Positions 9,725 through 17,684 of a stretch of DNA of 30,596 bases are shown here, in pieces (the first letter of the stretch is position 1; each line of letters opens with the position of its first letter). Under the pieces are notes generated by a model. It was not told the DNA's origin, ran no database searches, and worked only from the letters and a program-made list of their open reading frames with translations. This DNA is from an uncultured Muribaculaceae bacterium (GTDB lineage Bacteria; Bacteroidota; Bacteroidia; Bacteroidales; Muribaculaceae). The stretch is taken from assembly GCA_934636465.1 (NCBI GenBank), contig CAKUAR010000023.1, positions 1-30,596 on the forward strand, written 5' to 3'. A program made the translations under genes and the position numbers.

Positions 9725-9769
9725 CAAGGGCGTGTCACTATGGTGGTGGCACGACCTTGTGTGTTTTTT
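9725..9769 (+). terminator. Terminator after the PorZ-like pair
   Basis: The arms CAAGGGCGTG (9725-9734) and CACGACCTTG (9750-9759) pair with one internal mismatch and are followed by GTGTG and a run of six T (to 9769). It lies between converging genes and reads correctly for the plus strand. Confidence 0.6.
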
Positions 9770-9781
9770 GCTTGTTGCATC

Positions 9782-12700
9782 TTATTTCTCGGGGGGCTGG
9801 CTGCAGTCGGTGATGGAGAACGGAGTTTTTAGTGCGGCTCTGACGCTGCGTTTCACAAGTTCTATGTTGCTTGGCTCCATGCCTTGCACTGGCAGTGCCA
9901 CTTCACGTGCACCTATGATTTCAAGCCACTCTTTGGTTATAGGCAGAGTTTTCTTTTCGTCCCAGATTGTTTCGCTGCGGTGCATGTGTTGAAGTAAGGC
10001 TTGCGAAACCATGTAGCCCTCTATCAGGCACGGCGCACCGTCTTGCAGGTGCATGCCGTCGCAAGAGAGGTGGTGATATTGCCACTTGCCAAGCGTGTCG
10101 AGCGCGGTGGTGCGGGCATTTTGTATGGCTGTGCCGGCAGGTATTATGAAGTTGACGTCTGATGTGTCGAGTGTTTTGCGAATAGAGTAAGTCATTGCAT
10201 TGTACATGTCTGTGCTTGAAAATCCCTTTTTGATTACAGTTAACCACCAAGAACTGTCGGGATAAGATGGTGTTAATAAGAAACCAATCTTGACATTATT
10301 TTGAATATTGTTTTTTAAAGTTTTAATTATATTATTTAAATATGGTTGAAATGATGCAAAATCATTAGCATAAACGATGTGTTGCTGGAGCAAGACGAGG
10401 TTGATGCTGTTGCGGTTTGATTTGAGAATGTCGGCAACAGAAAACTCGTTGGCGCGCGACGACCACCACACTCCGTTGCCGTTATACACATGATATGAGC
10501 GATATTTTTTGTTCTCTGACAAAATGGACCACTGGTCGGCGAGTGTGGCTCCACTTTGGTTGAAAATGTGCATAGTGAGCTTTAGTTTGGGCGCAACGTT
10601 ACGCATGATGAACGGAACGTAGAAATAAGCGTCGCAAGCAAAACTGTTGCCAATGATTATCACATTGAGCTTGTCGGGCTTGTCTCTTGTGTCGGGCGTG
10701 GTGGGGAGTGTGTCGAGGGTGATTGTCTTGTCGATTAGGGCAGTGACGTCACTGATGTCGGTTGTGCCGTTGCGGTCAATGTCGGCGGCGGTTAGCTCGT
10801 CGGGCGTGAGTGTGGAGTCGGGGTTTAGCACACGTGACACAAGCAGTTGCACATCAGCAGAGTCGATAGTGTTGTCGTTGTTCATGTCGCCAGGTATTAC
10901 GCCCTCTTTGACCCAAACTGCAGTGTCGCCGGAAATCTTTGAGCCGGCTGTGAATTCTTGCTCCGTGCCGTCGGGTGAGAGCGTGTAGAACTTCAGACTG
11001 TGGTGCGTGGCAAGGTGCAGCGATGAGGTGTCGGGCAGGGCCACGGTGCTGTCAGGATTGGCATAAGTGGTGTGAGCCACCTCGAAGCCGGTCACGAACT
11101 TCACGCGGTGAATTGCTGCCGCATGGTCACTGCAAGGCGTGGGGCAGGCTTCCGCTCCTATTCTCTGGCCGAACACTTGCGTGCCATATTGGCGGTTGAG
11201 AAGATAGGCGGCTGCTCCCGAAGCACACTCGTCGGCGGTTAAGACGCGCTTGTCTGCCATTATGCTGGTGCAAGAGGTGTTGCCGAGGCTGTCGGTGCTG
11301 ATGGCGTTGGTCACATTGACGGCGGCGTGTCCTATTGGCAGATAGAGCAATGCGTTTGGCGAAATTTCCTCGAATGTGGCAGCAACGGCTGCGCTGTCGG
11401 GCAGAGCGAGGCGTGTGGCGCGACGCATGTCGATGTAACGAAGCCGCGAGCAGCCATTAAACGTGTCGTGCGCGATGCTTTGCAGCGAGTCTGATAAAGT
11501 TATCGTCTGGACGGAATCGCAGCCCTGGAGGGCTGTTTCTGCAATCGACGTGATGACGTATGGCACGGAGTCGAGCACTAAGGTGTTGGGCAGACAAAAT
11601 GTCTGGGCTGCGTTTGCTGAAATTGCCTTGTGGCGACCGTCGCCAAGTTGCAGCGTTTTCTGGGCGTAGCTCGTAACGGCAAAAGTAGCGTTGCAAGCCA
11701 ATGTGTCGCCGTCGATGCCGATGTAGCTTAATTTGTGGGTGAAAGTGTAGCCGTCTTCTCCCTCCGTGGCCTTTGGGAAAGCATGCACTGCCAGGTCGGA
11801 GCAAATGGCGGTGGTATCGGTAAGGGCGGTTTCTTGATTGTCAAGATAGTAAACAAATTCGGCCTGACTGGTGGTAAAGCCAAGTGCTGCCGGCGACGGC
11901 AGGGCTATCGTCATGCCATGATTTGCATAGGCAGTGACGCACAATGAGTCGCGGTTGAAGAACTCAACGCGGTGCACCATGTCGGCTTGATTGGCAAGCG
12001 GCAGCGGTGCGTTGTCGGTGCCGAGGCGTTGACCAAACACCGGCTGTTTCCAAATGCTGTTCAGGAGATATGTGGCGGCGCCGGAGGCGCAGTTTGCGCT
12101 GTCGAGCTGTGTGCCGCCTACGATTATGCCGGAGCAGTGTGTGCCGCCAGTTGTGTCGGTGGCTATCACGTTGTTTCCGCCTGTTTTTGTGAAGCCTTTG
12201 GGTGCATAAACAATAGTGTTTTCGGGCAATTGCTCCAACATTCCGTTGCCGGCAGCTATTGTGTCGGCTGTAAGGCCGGTAGCTTGGCGCATGTCTATGT
12301 AACGCAACTGGCTGCAACCGGCAAACGCTTTGTCGTCAATGGTTTGCATGGCGGTCGGCAGTGTGAGTTGCGCTATTGCGGAGCAGCCTTGCAGGGCTGC
12401 GGAGCCAATGCGCTCAAGGCCGTGTGGAAGGCTTAGCGCGGTGATGTCTGAGCACGATGCGAGGGCATTGTCGGCAAGAGCCGTGATGCGGAATGTTATG
12501 GAGTCGAGCACTATGGAGTCTGGAATGACCAATGTGCCGGCGGCGGTGCGCTCGGTGGCGTTGTATATGCCGTCGCCCAGAGAGATGGTGTGGTCGGCTT
12601 GGCTCGTTACGCGGAACATTGCTGGGATTTTTTTGCTCACTCTGTCGCGATTGATAACCGTTAGGCTGTCAACGAATAAAAAACCGTCGTTGCCGGGAAG

Positions 12701-13798
12701 CGACTGCTTGTAGGCAAACACGTCGATGTCGGCGTTGACCGGAGTGGTTGTGGTGAACGTTTCAAACCAGTTGTTGCTGCTATAACGGAAATACGTCAGG
12801 TCGTTGGCACCGAAGCCGAGCGATTGCGGCGACGGCAGCGCGGTCACGCACTTGGTGTAGTTCACATAATCGTCGCACTTCAAGTCATTGCCCACATAAT
12901 AGGCAACGCGCGCCACGCAAGAGGCTGTGTCTTGGGCAGGAATCGGGTAGAGGTCCGTTCCGAGGTTTTGCCCGAAAACCATGTCGTTGTAAATGGCGTT
13001 CAGCTCGTGGGCTGCCACTCCGCGGTGGCAATCCTCGTCGCTGAACTCTTGAAAATCAACAGCGAGTTTGCTGCAAGACAATATGCCGAGAGAGTCGGTG
13101 GCAATCACGTTGGTTTCGCCACTGCACTTGACGCCTATGGGAGTGTATATGATGGTTTGGTCAGAGAAATCGGCAAAAGGTGAGCCGTTGGCGCGCACCT
13201 CGCTCACCGCCAGTTTTTGCGCTTGGCGTGCATCTGCGTAGCGCACTTCGCTTGCGCCGGAGAAAGCCTCTGGAGCTATGGCGCGAAGTCGGCTGGGAAA
13301 CGTTATCTGGTGAAGACTGCTGTTGCCGCTGAAAGCTTGTGGCGCAATGGAGTCGAGCGATGCTGGCAGCTGCACGTTTTCGAGCGACAGGCAGCCGCTA
13401 AACGCCGCCCTGCCTATCACGCTGACGCTGTCGGTGATGACAATGCCGGCAAGGCGTGAACAATCAAAAAAAGCATTGTCGGCCACCTTGGTTATGGTGT
13501 AGTAGTTGGCGTCATATTCTACGCTGTCGGGGATAACGAGAGTGCCGTTGTATCGCTTAAAGATGGCCTCGTCGTTGCCGTCGCCTATCATGGCAGTGTG
13601 CTCACCGGTGATGGTGAATGTGGCAGGAATGTCGAAATACTCATCATCGCCAAGATACACTGTCACTGGCGCGGTGAAGCTCTCGCCCACCGACGGAGTG
13701 GGCGCAATGGCCTGTGGCAACGCTGCAGAGCTGACTGCTTGCAGAAGCAGCAGGGCCACTGCCGTTATCGTTAGAGCAATAGCAGATAGGGGTCTCAT
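9782..13798 (-). CDS. Secreted LRR - dockerin - SGNH (DUF4886-like) protein
   Basis: This is a giant secreted multidomain protein. The ATG at 13798 is preferred over 13816 because it starts a signal peptide (MRPLSAIALTITAVALLLLQ). Residues given here count from 13816. Three modules of about 290-310 residues follow. Each has BspA/LRR_5-type leucine-rich repeats ending near RYIDMRQAT (about 192, 505 and 796), then a cysteine-containing segment with the pattern GAAxYLLN, VFGQRxGxD and HRVxF. A type I dockerin follows at about 976-1036 (GDMNNDNTIDSADVQLLV and a second DIDRNGTTDISDV loop). The C-terminal 250 residues are a DUF4886-like SGNH hydrolase with nucleophile Ser1058 in GNSF and the Asp1253-x-x-His1256 pair in DGMHLQ. 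It is likely a surface esterase presented on an adhesive stalk; the substrate is unknown. No cohesin is visible nearby. Confidence 0.85.
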   Translation of the reverse strand: MRPLSAIALTITAVALLLLQAVSSAALPQAIAPTPSVGESFTAPVTVYLGDDEYFDIPATFTITGEHTAMIGDGNDEAIFKRYNGTLVIPDSVEYDANYYTITKVADNAFFDCSRLAGIVITDSVSVIGRAAFSGCLSLENVQLPASLDSIAPQAFSGNSSLHQITFPSRLRAIAPEAFSGASEVRYADARQAQKLAVSEVRANGSPFADFSDQTIIYTPIGVKCSGETNVIATDSLGILSCSKLAVDFQEFSDEDCHRGVAAHELNAIYNDMVFGQNLGTDLYPIPAQDTASCVARVAYYVGNDLKCDDYVNYTKCVTALPSPQSLGFGANDLTYFRYSSNNWFETFTTTTPVNADIDVFAYKQSLPGNDGFLFVDSLTVINRDRVSKKIPAMFRVTSQADHTISLGDGIYNATERTAAGTLVIPDSIVLDSITFRITALADNALASCSDITALSLPHGLERIGSAALQGCSAIAQLTLPTAMQTIDDKAFAGCSQLRYIDMRQATGLTADTIAAGNGMLEQLPENTIVYAPKGFTKTGGNNVIATDTTGGTHCSGIIVGGTQLDSANCASGAATYLLNSIWKQPVFGQRLGTDNAPLPLANQADMVHRVEFFNRDSLCVTAYANHGMTIALPSPAALGFTTSQAEFVYYLDNQETALTDTTAICSDLAVHAFPKATEGEDGYTFTHKLSYIGIDGDTLACNATFAVTSYAQKTLQLGDGRHKAISANAAQTFCLPNTLVLDSVPYVITSIAETALQGCDSVQTITLSDSLQSIAHDTFNGCSRLRYIDMRRATRLALPDSAAVAATFEEISPNALLYLPIGHAAVNVTNAISTDSLGNTSCTSIMADKRVLTADECASGAAAYLLNRQYGTQVFGQRIGAEACPTPCSDHAAAIHRVKFVTGFEVAHTTYANPDSTVALPDTSSLHLATHHSLKFYTLSPDGTEQEFTAGSKISGDTAVWVKEGVIPGDMNNDNTIDSADVQLLVSRVLNPDSTLTPDELTAADIDRNGTTDISDVTALIDKTITLDTLPTTPDTRDKPDKLNVIIIGNSFACDAYFYVPFIMRNVAPKLKLTMHIFNQSGATLADQWSILSENKKYRSYHVYNGNGVWWSSRANEFSVADILKSNRNSINLVLLQQHIVYANDFASFQPYLNNIIKTLKNNIQNNVKIGFLLTPSYPDSSWWLTVIKKGFSSTDMYNAMTYSIRKTLDTSDVNFIIPAGTAIQNARTTALDTLGKWQYHHLSCDGMHLQDGAPCLIEGYMVSQALLQHMHRSETIWDEKKTLPITKEWLEIIGAREVALPVQGMEPSNIELVKRSVRAALKTPFSITDCSQPPEK

Positions 13799-13887
13799 CA
13801 GTTGTTTTTGAAGCAAATCAATGACAGTTTGTGTTTGAACCAGTAAAAGTAACGCTTTATTTCCAAATATCGTACACTTAAATCAGT

Positions 13888-13916
13888 CAAATGTAGAGTG
13901 TAGAGTCAACAAGCAA
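13888..13916 (-). promoter_or_regulatory. Promoter of the LRR-SGNH gene
   Basis: On the minus strand TTG (13916-13914), an 18-base spacer and TACATTTG (13895-13888) fit the Bacteroidetes promoter, giving a leader of roughly 65-85 bases. As at the window start, the -33 element sits in a copy of the dispersed repeat (the inverted fragment at 13899-13932) and the -7 element lies just outside it. Confidence 0.5.
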
Positions 13917-13932
13917 GTGTGAAATTATTTCA
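13899..13932 (-). repeat. Inverted partial copy of the dispersed repeat
   Basis: This is the reverse complement of the last 34 bases or so of the repeat at 1-76, with two adjacent differences. Together with 13998-14031 it forms an inverted pair around a 65-base spacer. The differences turn the repeat's TAATTTTG into TAATTTCA on this strand. Confidence 0.75.
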
Positions 13933-13956
13933 ACTCAACCGGAGACCTCGGGAAAA

Positions 13957-14032
13957 ACTGAATTTCTCTTCGCCTTTAGTTGAATTCTTTAAACTCTTGA
14001 AATAATTTTGCACTTGCTTGTTGACTCTACAT
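13957..14032 (+). repeat. Dispersed promoter-bearing repeat, copy 2
   Basis: Of 76 bases, 75 are identical to 1-76. It carries the internal promoter TTG (13980-13982), 20 bases and TAATTTTG (14003-14010). It ends in CTACAT, whose AT forms the first two bases of the start codon of the following partial gene, so that gene's apparent start is created at the repeat border. Confidence 0.85.
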
Positions 14033-14648
14033 GAAAAAAATCTACTTCAATAATCCGCAACGCTTAACTCAGTTGATTGCCGCTAACACCAGCGTCATTG
14101 TGGCATGGCAACCAAATGGGCGGAGGCTGAATGTTATCAAGTCGTTCTATGTGAAATTTGAGCGGAAGATACCGGCACTTGTCGATGACTTCTGCCGCTA
14201 CTATGCGGAGCATCGCTGCAAAACGGTGGCCTTTTACTACGATGCCACCGCACTCGGCTCAAACTATGCCGTCAACGAACAAGACTTCCGCTGGGTTGTC
14301 GTCCACGAGTTTGAGCGCCACGGCTGGAATGTAGATGCAGTGTATATTGGCAACCCGATGCGTCACGATGAAAAGTATCTGCTCATCAACCAAGGTTTTG
14401 CCAGCAAACAACGCCTAATGCCATTCTTCAACCGCCAGAACAACGACGACCTAATCCTCGCCCTCCAGTCCGCCGGCGTAAGCCGCGGCCGTAACGGCTT
14501 CCGAAAGGACAAAGGCGGCGAGAAACTTGCCGAGTCAGAAGAAGACCTCCTCGAGCACCGCACAGACGGCACCGATGCTTTCGACACACTCTACATCGGA
14601 GCAGAGAAATTTCCGTATAGGGAAAGTTTTTCTTTTCGGACAATATGA
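14031..14648 (+). pseudogene. Truncated phage terminase large subunit, nuclease-domain remnant
   Basis: The 205-residue frame resembles the C-terminal RNase H-fold nuclease domain of Bacteroidales phage large terminases. The indicators are FYYDATALGSNYAVNEQDF, IGNPMRHDEKYLLIN, NNDDLILAL and HRTDGTDAFDTLYIGAEKFP. A complete terminase is about 400-600 residues with an N-terminal ATPase, and none precedes it. The frame opens exactly at the border of the dispersed repeat, with a stop in frame just upstream. The first catalytic aspartate expected near the start of the domain (a DYN-like motif) is missing; the region reads LIAANTSVIVAWQ. I infer a prophage leftover truncated by the event that placed the repeat. 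No other phage genes are present. The family assignment rests on remembered motifs, not a search. Confidence 0.5.
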
Positions 14649-14717
14649 ATTTTGTAGCACACTCTTAACTTTGTTTTATTTGCGTGTGCAGTAATGTTGC
14701 TCATGTTGATAATTATA

Positions 14718-14748
14718 TTTGCAACAAAGTTTGCAATGAACTTTGCAA
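14718..14748 (+). repeat. Three 12-bp-period TTTGCAA iterations
   Basis: TTTGCAA occurs at 14718-14724, 14730-14736 and 14742-14748, an exact spacing of 12 bases, overlapping the end of a TATATTTG box. It may be a multi-site operator. Confidence 0.6.
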
Positions 14749-14773
14749 AGGTAATTGAATTTTCTATCGAAAA

Positions 14774-14793
14774 AATTTGTAAATTTACAAATT
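14774..14793 (+). promoter_or_regulatory. 20-bp perfect palindrome, candidate operator
   Basis: AATTTGTAAATTTACAAATT equals its own reverse complement. It covers a TAAATTTA box spaced 22 bases from a TTG, the placement expected of a repressor site over the -7 element. Confidence 0.5.
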
Positions 14794-14875
14794 AAAAGAG
14801 AATATTAATTTTTCTGCTTGCTAAACGACCATACGATGAAGATATAACGCTAAAGCGTATAACACAATAATTTAA

Positions 14876-14931
14876 AACTCCTTTGTAGTTAAAAAGGCTT
14901 TGGTCGGCCTGCAGGCAACTACTTAGGAGTT
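14876..14931 (+). promoter_or_regulatory. Hairpin sequestering a Shine-Dalgarno sequence before a minimal leader frame
   Basis: The arms 14876-14890 and 14917-14931 pair over 13 of 15 positions. The 3' arm contains AGGAG, a rare good Shine-Dalgarno sequence for this phylum. The 5' arm contains the anti-sequence ACTCCT. Six bases after AGGAG an ATG opens a three-codon frame (Met-Leu-Asp, 14936-14947), ending 13 bases before the first methyltransferase. This could gate translation of the operon; it could also be a terminator or attenuator, though no good T-run follows. Confidence 0.4.
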
Positions 14932-14960
14932 CTTTATGTTAGATTGAACTTTCTTACAGA

Positions 14961-16181
14961 ATGGCTATAAAAAAGAAATATACGTTTATTGACTTGTTCG
15001 CTGGCTGTGGTGGCTTGTCCGAAGGTTTTTACCGAATGGGATTCAATGCACTTGCGCATATTGAAATTAACCATTGGGCTTGCGAAACTTTGCGGAAACG
15101 TATGCTTTATTATGGCTATAAAAATGAAGACAAAGCCGTTTTAGAAACAGACATCACGAGCGAAGACATTATAAAAAAAATAGACAAAAGCATCAGAGGC
15201 AAGAATGTAGATGTTATAATTGGAGGTCCGCCATGTCAAGCATACTCAACCGCAGGAAGAGTTAGAGATATGAAAGGTATGGAAAAAGACCCTCGCAATT
15301 TTCTTTTTGAAAGTTATGTACGTATATTGAATCATTACCTTCCAAAATTTTTCGTGTTTGAAAACGTGATGGGTCTATTATCTGCCAAAGTTAATGGAAA
15401 ATTAATTTTTCCACAAATAATAGAAGCTTTGAGCGAACATTACAATGTTTGTAATGCCCCAGATATCTTAGTTAAAAATACGGCAGATTACGGCGTACCA
15501 CAATTAAGAAAACGAGTTATTATAATGGGGGTCAGGAAAGATATTTCCGATGTTTCTATAATGGACTTATACAATAGTTTAATTGCAACACATTGGAATC
15601 CAGAGACTCCTATTGAATTCCGCCACGGAAGAAAAAAATTCGTTGATGTAAGACAAGCTATTGGAGATTTGCCAGCAGTTGAACCCGGAGAAGACGGCTC
15701 TTTATCAAATTTTTACTTCCGTTGTAATAATGATTTTCTCAAGCGTATTGGCAATAAGGGGGAACACCCATTATACGACCATATAGCAAGAAAGCACAAT
15801 CCTTTAGATAGAGAACGTTTTCAAGTTATGATTAATAATCATTGGACATTCGGACAGTTACGACGTAATATGCCCAAATACGAACATAAACACGCTCGTC
15901 TCTTTGATAATAGTTATGTGGTGCAATGGTGGGATTTACCCTCTAAAACAATTTTAGCCCACATTTGGAAAGATGGATTTCAATTTATACACCCAGATGG
16001 GCAACAAGCACGCTCTTTTACTGTAAGGGAAGCTGCGAGAATCCAATCATTTCCAGATGATTTTGAATTTGCCGGGTCTCGAAGTGAAAAATTCAAGCAA
16101 ATCGGGAACGCTGTTCCTCCTTTATTTGCTGAGGCCTTGGCAAAAGCAATTTTGTTGAATCTTGATAAATTAGTCAAATGA
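14961..16181 (+). CDS. DNA (cytosine-5) methyltransferase M1 of a LlaJI-type system
   Basis: This enzyme transfers a methyl group from S-adenosylmethionine to C5 of cytosine in a specific DNA site, protecting host DNA from the nuclease encoded downstream. The 406-residue protein shows the ordered C5-methyltransferase motifs: motif I DLFAGCGGLSEGF (11-23), motif IV GGPPCQAYS with catalytic Cys92, motif VI ENV (134-136) and motif VIII around LRKRVIIMGVR (182-192). After a target-recognition region at about 200-345 come IQSFPDDF and motif X QIGNAVPPLF. It is first in an operon and its stop overlaps the next start by four bases. Two cytosine methyltransferases in one system usually mean an asymmetric site with one enzyme per strand, as in LlaJI. 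GC content is clearly below that of neighbours outside the island, suggesting acquisition. Confidence 0.95.
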   Translation: MAIKKKYTFIDLFAGCGGLSEGFYRMGFNALAHIEINHWACETLRKRMLYYGYKNEDKAVLETDITSEDIIKKIDKSIRGKNVDVIIGGPPCQAYSTAGRVRDMKGMEKDPRNFLFESYVRILNHYLPKFFVFENVMGLLSAKVNGKLIFPQIIEALSEHYNVCNAPDILVKNTADYGVPQLRKRVIIMGVRKDISDVSIMDLYNSLIATHWNPETPIEFRHGRKKFVDVRQAIGDLPAVEPGEDGSLSNFYFRCNNDFLKRIGNKGEHPLYDHIARKHNPLDRERFQVMINNHWTFGQLRRNMPKYEHKHARLFDNSYVVQWWDLPSKTILAHIWKDGFQFIHPDGQQARSFTVREAARIQSFPDDFEFAGSRSEKFKQIGNAVPPLFAEALAKAILLNLDKLVK

Positions 16182-17683
16182 TATTTGAAAATATCAAACA
16201 TATTACAAACAAAGATAGTTTTCTTGAACTTACTAATGTTTACGTTCGTCTAGTGGAGGTTACTGCTGAACGAAATAAAATGGTTATCCAAGACTCTGAT
16301 ATCATTTCAACAAATGCTTTTGATGAGATTCGTGATATGGGAATTATTTCTTCAAAAGATGATGTCACACTATTAAAACAAATACTGAAGAAATCCTTTA
16401 AACACTTCATCAGTTGCGTTTCATTCTATCTGAATAATGAATCCCTATTTGATAGAACCATTCTGCTTCTTAATAACAAAGAACGTGCATTAATTCGGCA
16501 ATCTACATCTATTTCCCAAAAGCCTACATTTGTAGATTTCTTCTCTGGTGCTGGAGGTTTAAGTTGCGGCTTTACACAAGCAGGTTTAAGGGTGATTTTT
16601 GCAAACGATGTTGAAGATGTATGTGTAAGAACCTACCGTTTCAATCATCCAGAAATTGAAGCAAAAAATGTCTTACAAGAAGATATTCGCAAAATAGTCA
16701 ACGACATCAATTCATATATCCATGAAGAAGCTGATGTTGTTGTTGGGGGACCTCCATGTCAAGGATTTAGCAGCGCTAATCAACAAAGAATTATTGACGA
16801 CCCCCGTAACGAACTATACAAATATTTTATTAAGGCAATTAGTCAGATCTTGCCTAAGTTCGTTATTATGGAAAATGTCAGAGGAATGTTAAAAGTTGCT
16901 GACCAAGTCGTTGAAGATTATGAAAATATAAGAGCTTTAAAAAATGGAGTGGAGTATTCATATAAAGTAGGATATATGTTGCTGAATTCTGTAGACTTTG
17001 GTGTCGCACAAAGCAGAGAAAGGCTGATATATATTGCTATTCGAAACGATGTTTGTATAAACAAACACATTTCCCCCGCATCAATTTTTAAAGAGATTAA
17101 CGAGGTGAATCAAGGGAATCGCATTTATAAATTAAGAGATGCTCTTTTCGCGATTCCAAAATTAGATGCTCCAAGAATAAAGAACACAAATGAAGTAGAT
17201 AGTGACATTTCGGGAAAGAAAATTGATTATAATAAATATGTCGGTAACGAAAATGAATACTTGAGGTCAATTAATTCAAATCGAGTTATTCCGTATTTAT
17301 TTAATCACAAAGCTCGTTATGTAAATGATATCAATTACGAGATTTATAGGTTACTTAATCAAGGTGACGATGCATCAGATAGCAAAATAGCGGATATTAT
17401 GCCATATACGCATCGTTTGCACTGCTTTAAAGATAAATATTTTAAACTTATAGCTGATAAACCATCACGCACTATAACAGCGCATCTTAGAATGGATTGT
17501 CATTCACACATACACCCTTTTCAAGTTCGAGCAATTACTCCAAGAGAAGCTGCTCGGTGTCAATCTTTCCCTGATGACTATCTATTCTTGGGAGCGTATC
17601 TTAAAACATATATGCAAATCGGAAATGCTGTTCCGTGTCTTATGGCAAAAGGAATTGCATCTATAATTATAAAATATTTATAA
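16178..17683 (+). CDS. DNA (cytosine-5) methyltransferase M2 of a LlaJI-type system
   Basis: This is a second, clearly divergent C5-methyltransferase of 501 residues. An N-terminal extension of about 115 residues, mostly helical and without a motif I recognise, precedes motif I FVDFFSGAGGLSCGF (118-132). Further motifs are GGPPCQGFS with Cys194, ENVRGML (232-238), QSRERLIYIAIR (278-289), CQSFPDDYLFLG and QIGNAVPCLMA near the C-terminus. The target-recognition region lies at about 300-455 and differs from that of M1, so the two enzymes probably modify different strands or different cytosines of one asymmetric site. It overlaps the first methyltransferase by four bases and is followed after one base by the next gene, so all are one transcript. 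Confidence 0.95.
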   Translation: MIFENIKHITNKDSFLELTNVYVRLVEVTAERNKMVIQDSDIISTNAFDEIRDMGIISSKDDVTLLKQILKKSFKHFISCVSFYLNNESLFDRTILLLNNKERALIRQSTSISQKPTFVDFFSGAGGLSCGFTQAGLRVIFANDVEDVCVRTYRFNHPEIEAKNVLQEDIRKIVNDINSYIHEEADVVVGGPPCQGFSSANQQRIIDDPRNELYKYFIKAISQILPKFVIMENVRGMLKVADQVVEDYENIRALKNGVEYSYKVGYMLLNSVDFGVAQSRERLIYIAIRNDVCINKHISPASIFKEINEVNQGNRIYKLRDALFAIPKLDAPRIKNTNEVDSDISGKKIDYNKYVGNENEYLRSINSNRVIPYLFNHKARYVNDINYEIYRLLNQGDDASDSKIADIMPYTHRLHCFKDKYFKLIADKPSRTITAHLRMDCHSHIHPFQVRAITPREAARCQSFPDDYLFLGAYLKTYMQIGNAVPCLMAKGIASIIIKYL

Positions 17684-17684
17684 T

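Larger units (their letters stand above)
14649..14960 (+). promoter_or_regulatory. AT-rich leader and control region of the restriction-modification operon
   Basis: This gene-free stretch holds several signals in order. TATATTTG at 14714-14721 is a possible -7 box without a well-spaced -33. Three TTTGCAA copies start at 14718, 14730 and 14742. A 20-base perfect palindrome lies at 14774-14793, overlapping a TAAATTTA box with a TTG at 14755-14757. The dyad ACGCT-AA-AGCGT lies at 14847-14858, and a long hairpin at 14876-14931 is followed by a Shine-Dalgarno-like AGGAG and a three-codon frame. Such density suggests tight control of the toxic operon; no controller protein gene is present, so control by one of the operon's own products is likely (inference). 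Confidence 0.6.

Noticed and set aside
11972..13183. Plus-strand frames opposite the LRR-SGNH gene
   Set aside because: They are shadows of the repeated modules; the minus frame has a signal peptide, recognisable domains and a promoter.
1..14032. The two 76-bp direct repeats as ends of a 14-kb mobile element
   Set aside because: The span includes essential lysS and ordinary host-type genes, with no integrase or transposase, and a third partial inverted copy shows the repeat is dispersed rather than an attachment pair.
14718..14748. CRISPR array or plasmid origin iterons
   Set aside because: Only three 7-base repeats at 12-base spacing, with no cas or rep gene nearby; an operator is the simpler reading.
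14961..17683. The two methyltransferases as orphan or phage protective enzymes
   Set aside because: They are in one tight transcript with restriction subunits, so a complete restriction-modification system is the better reading.
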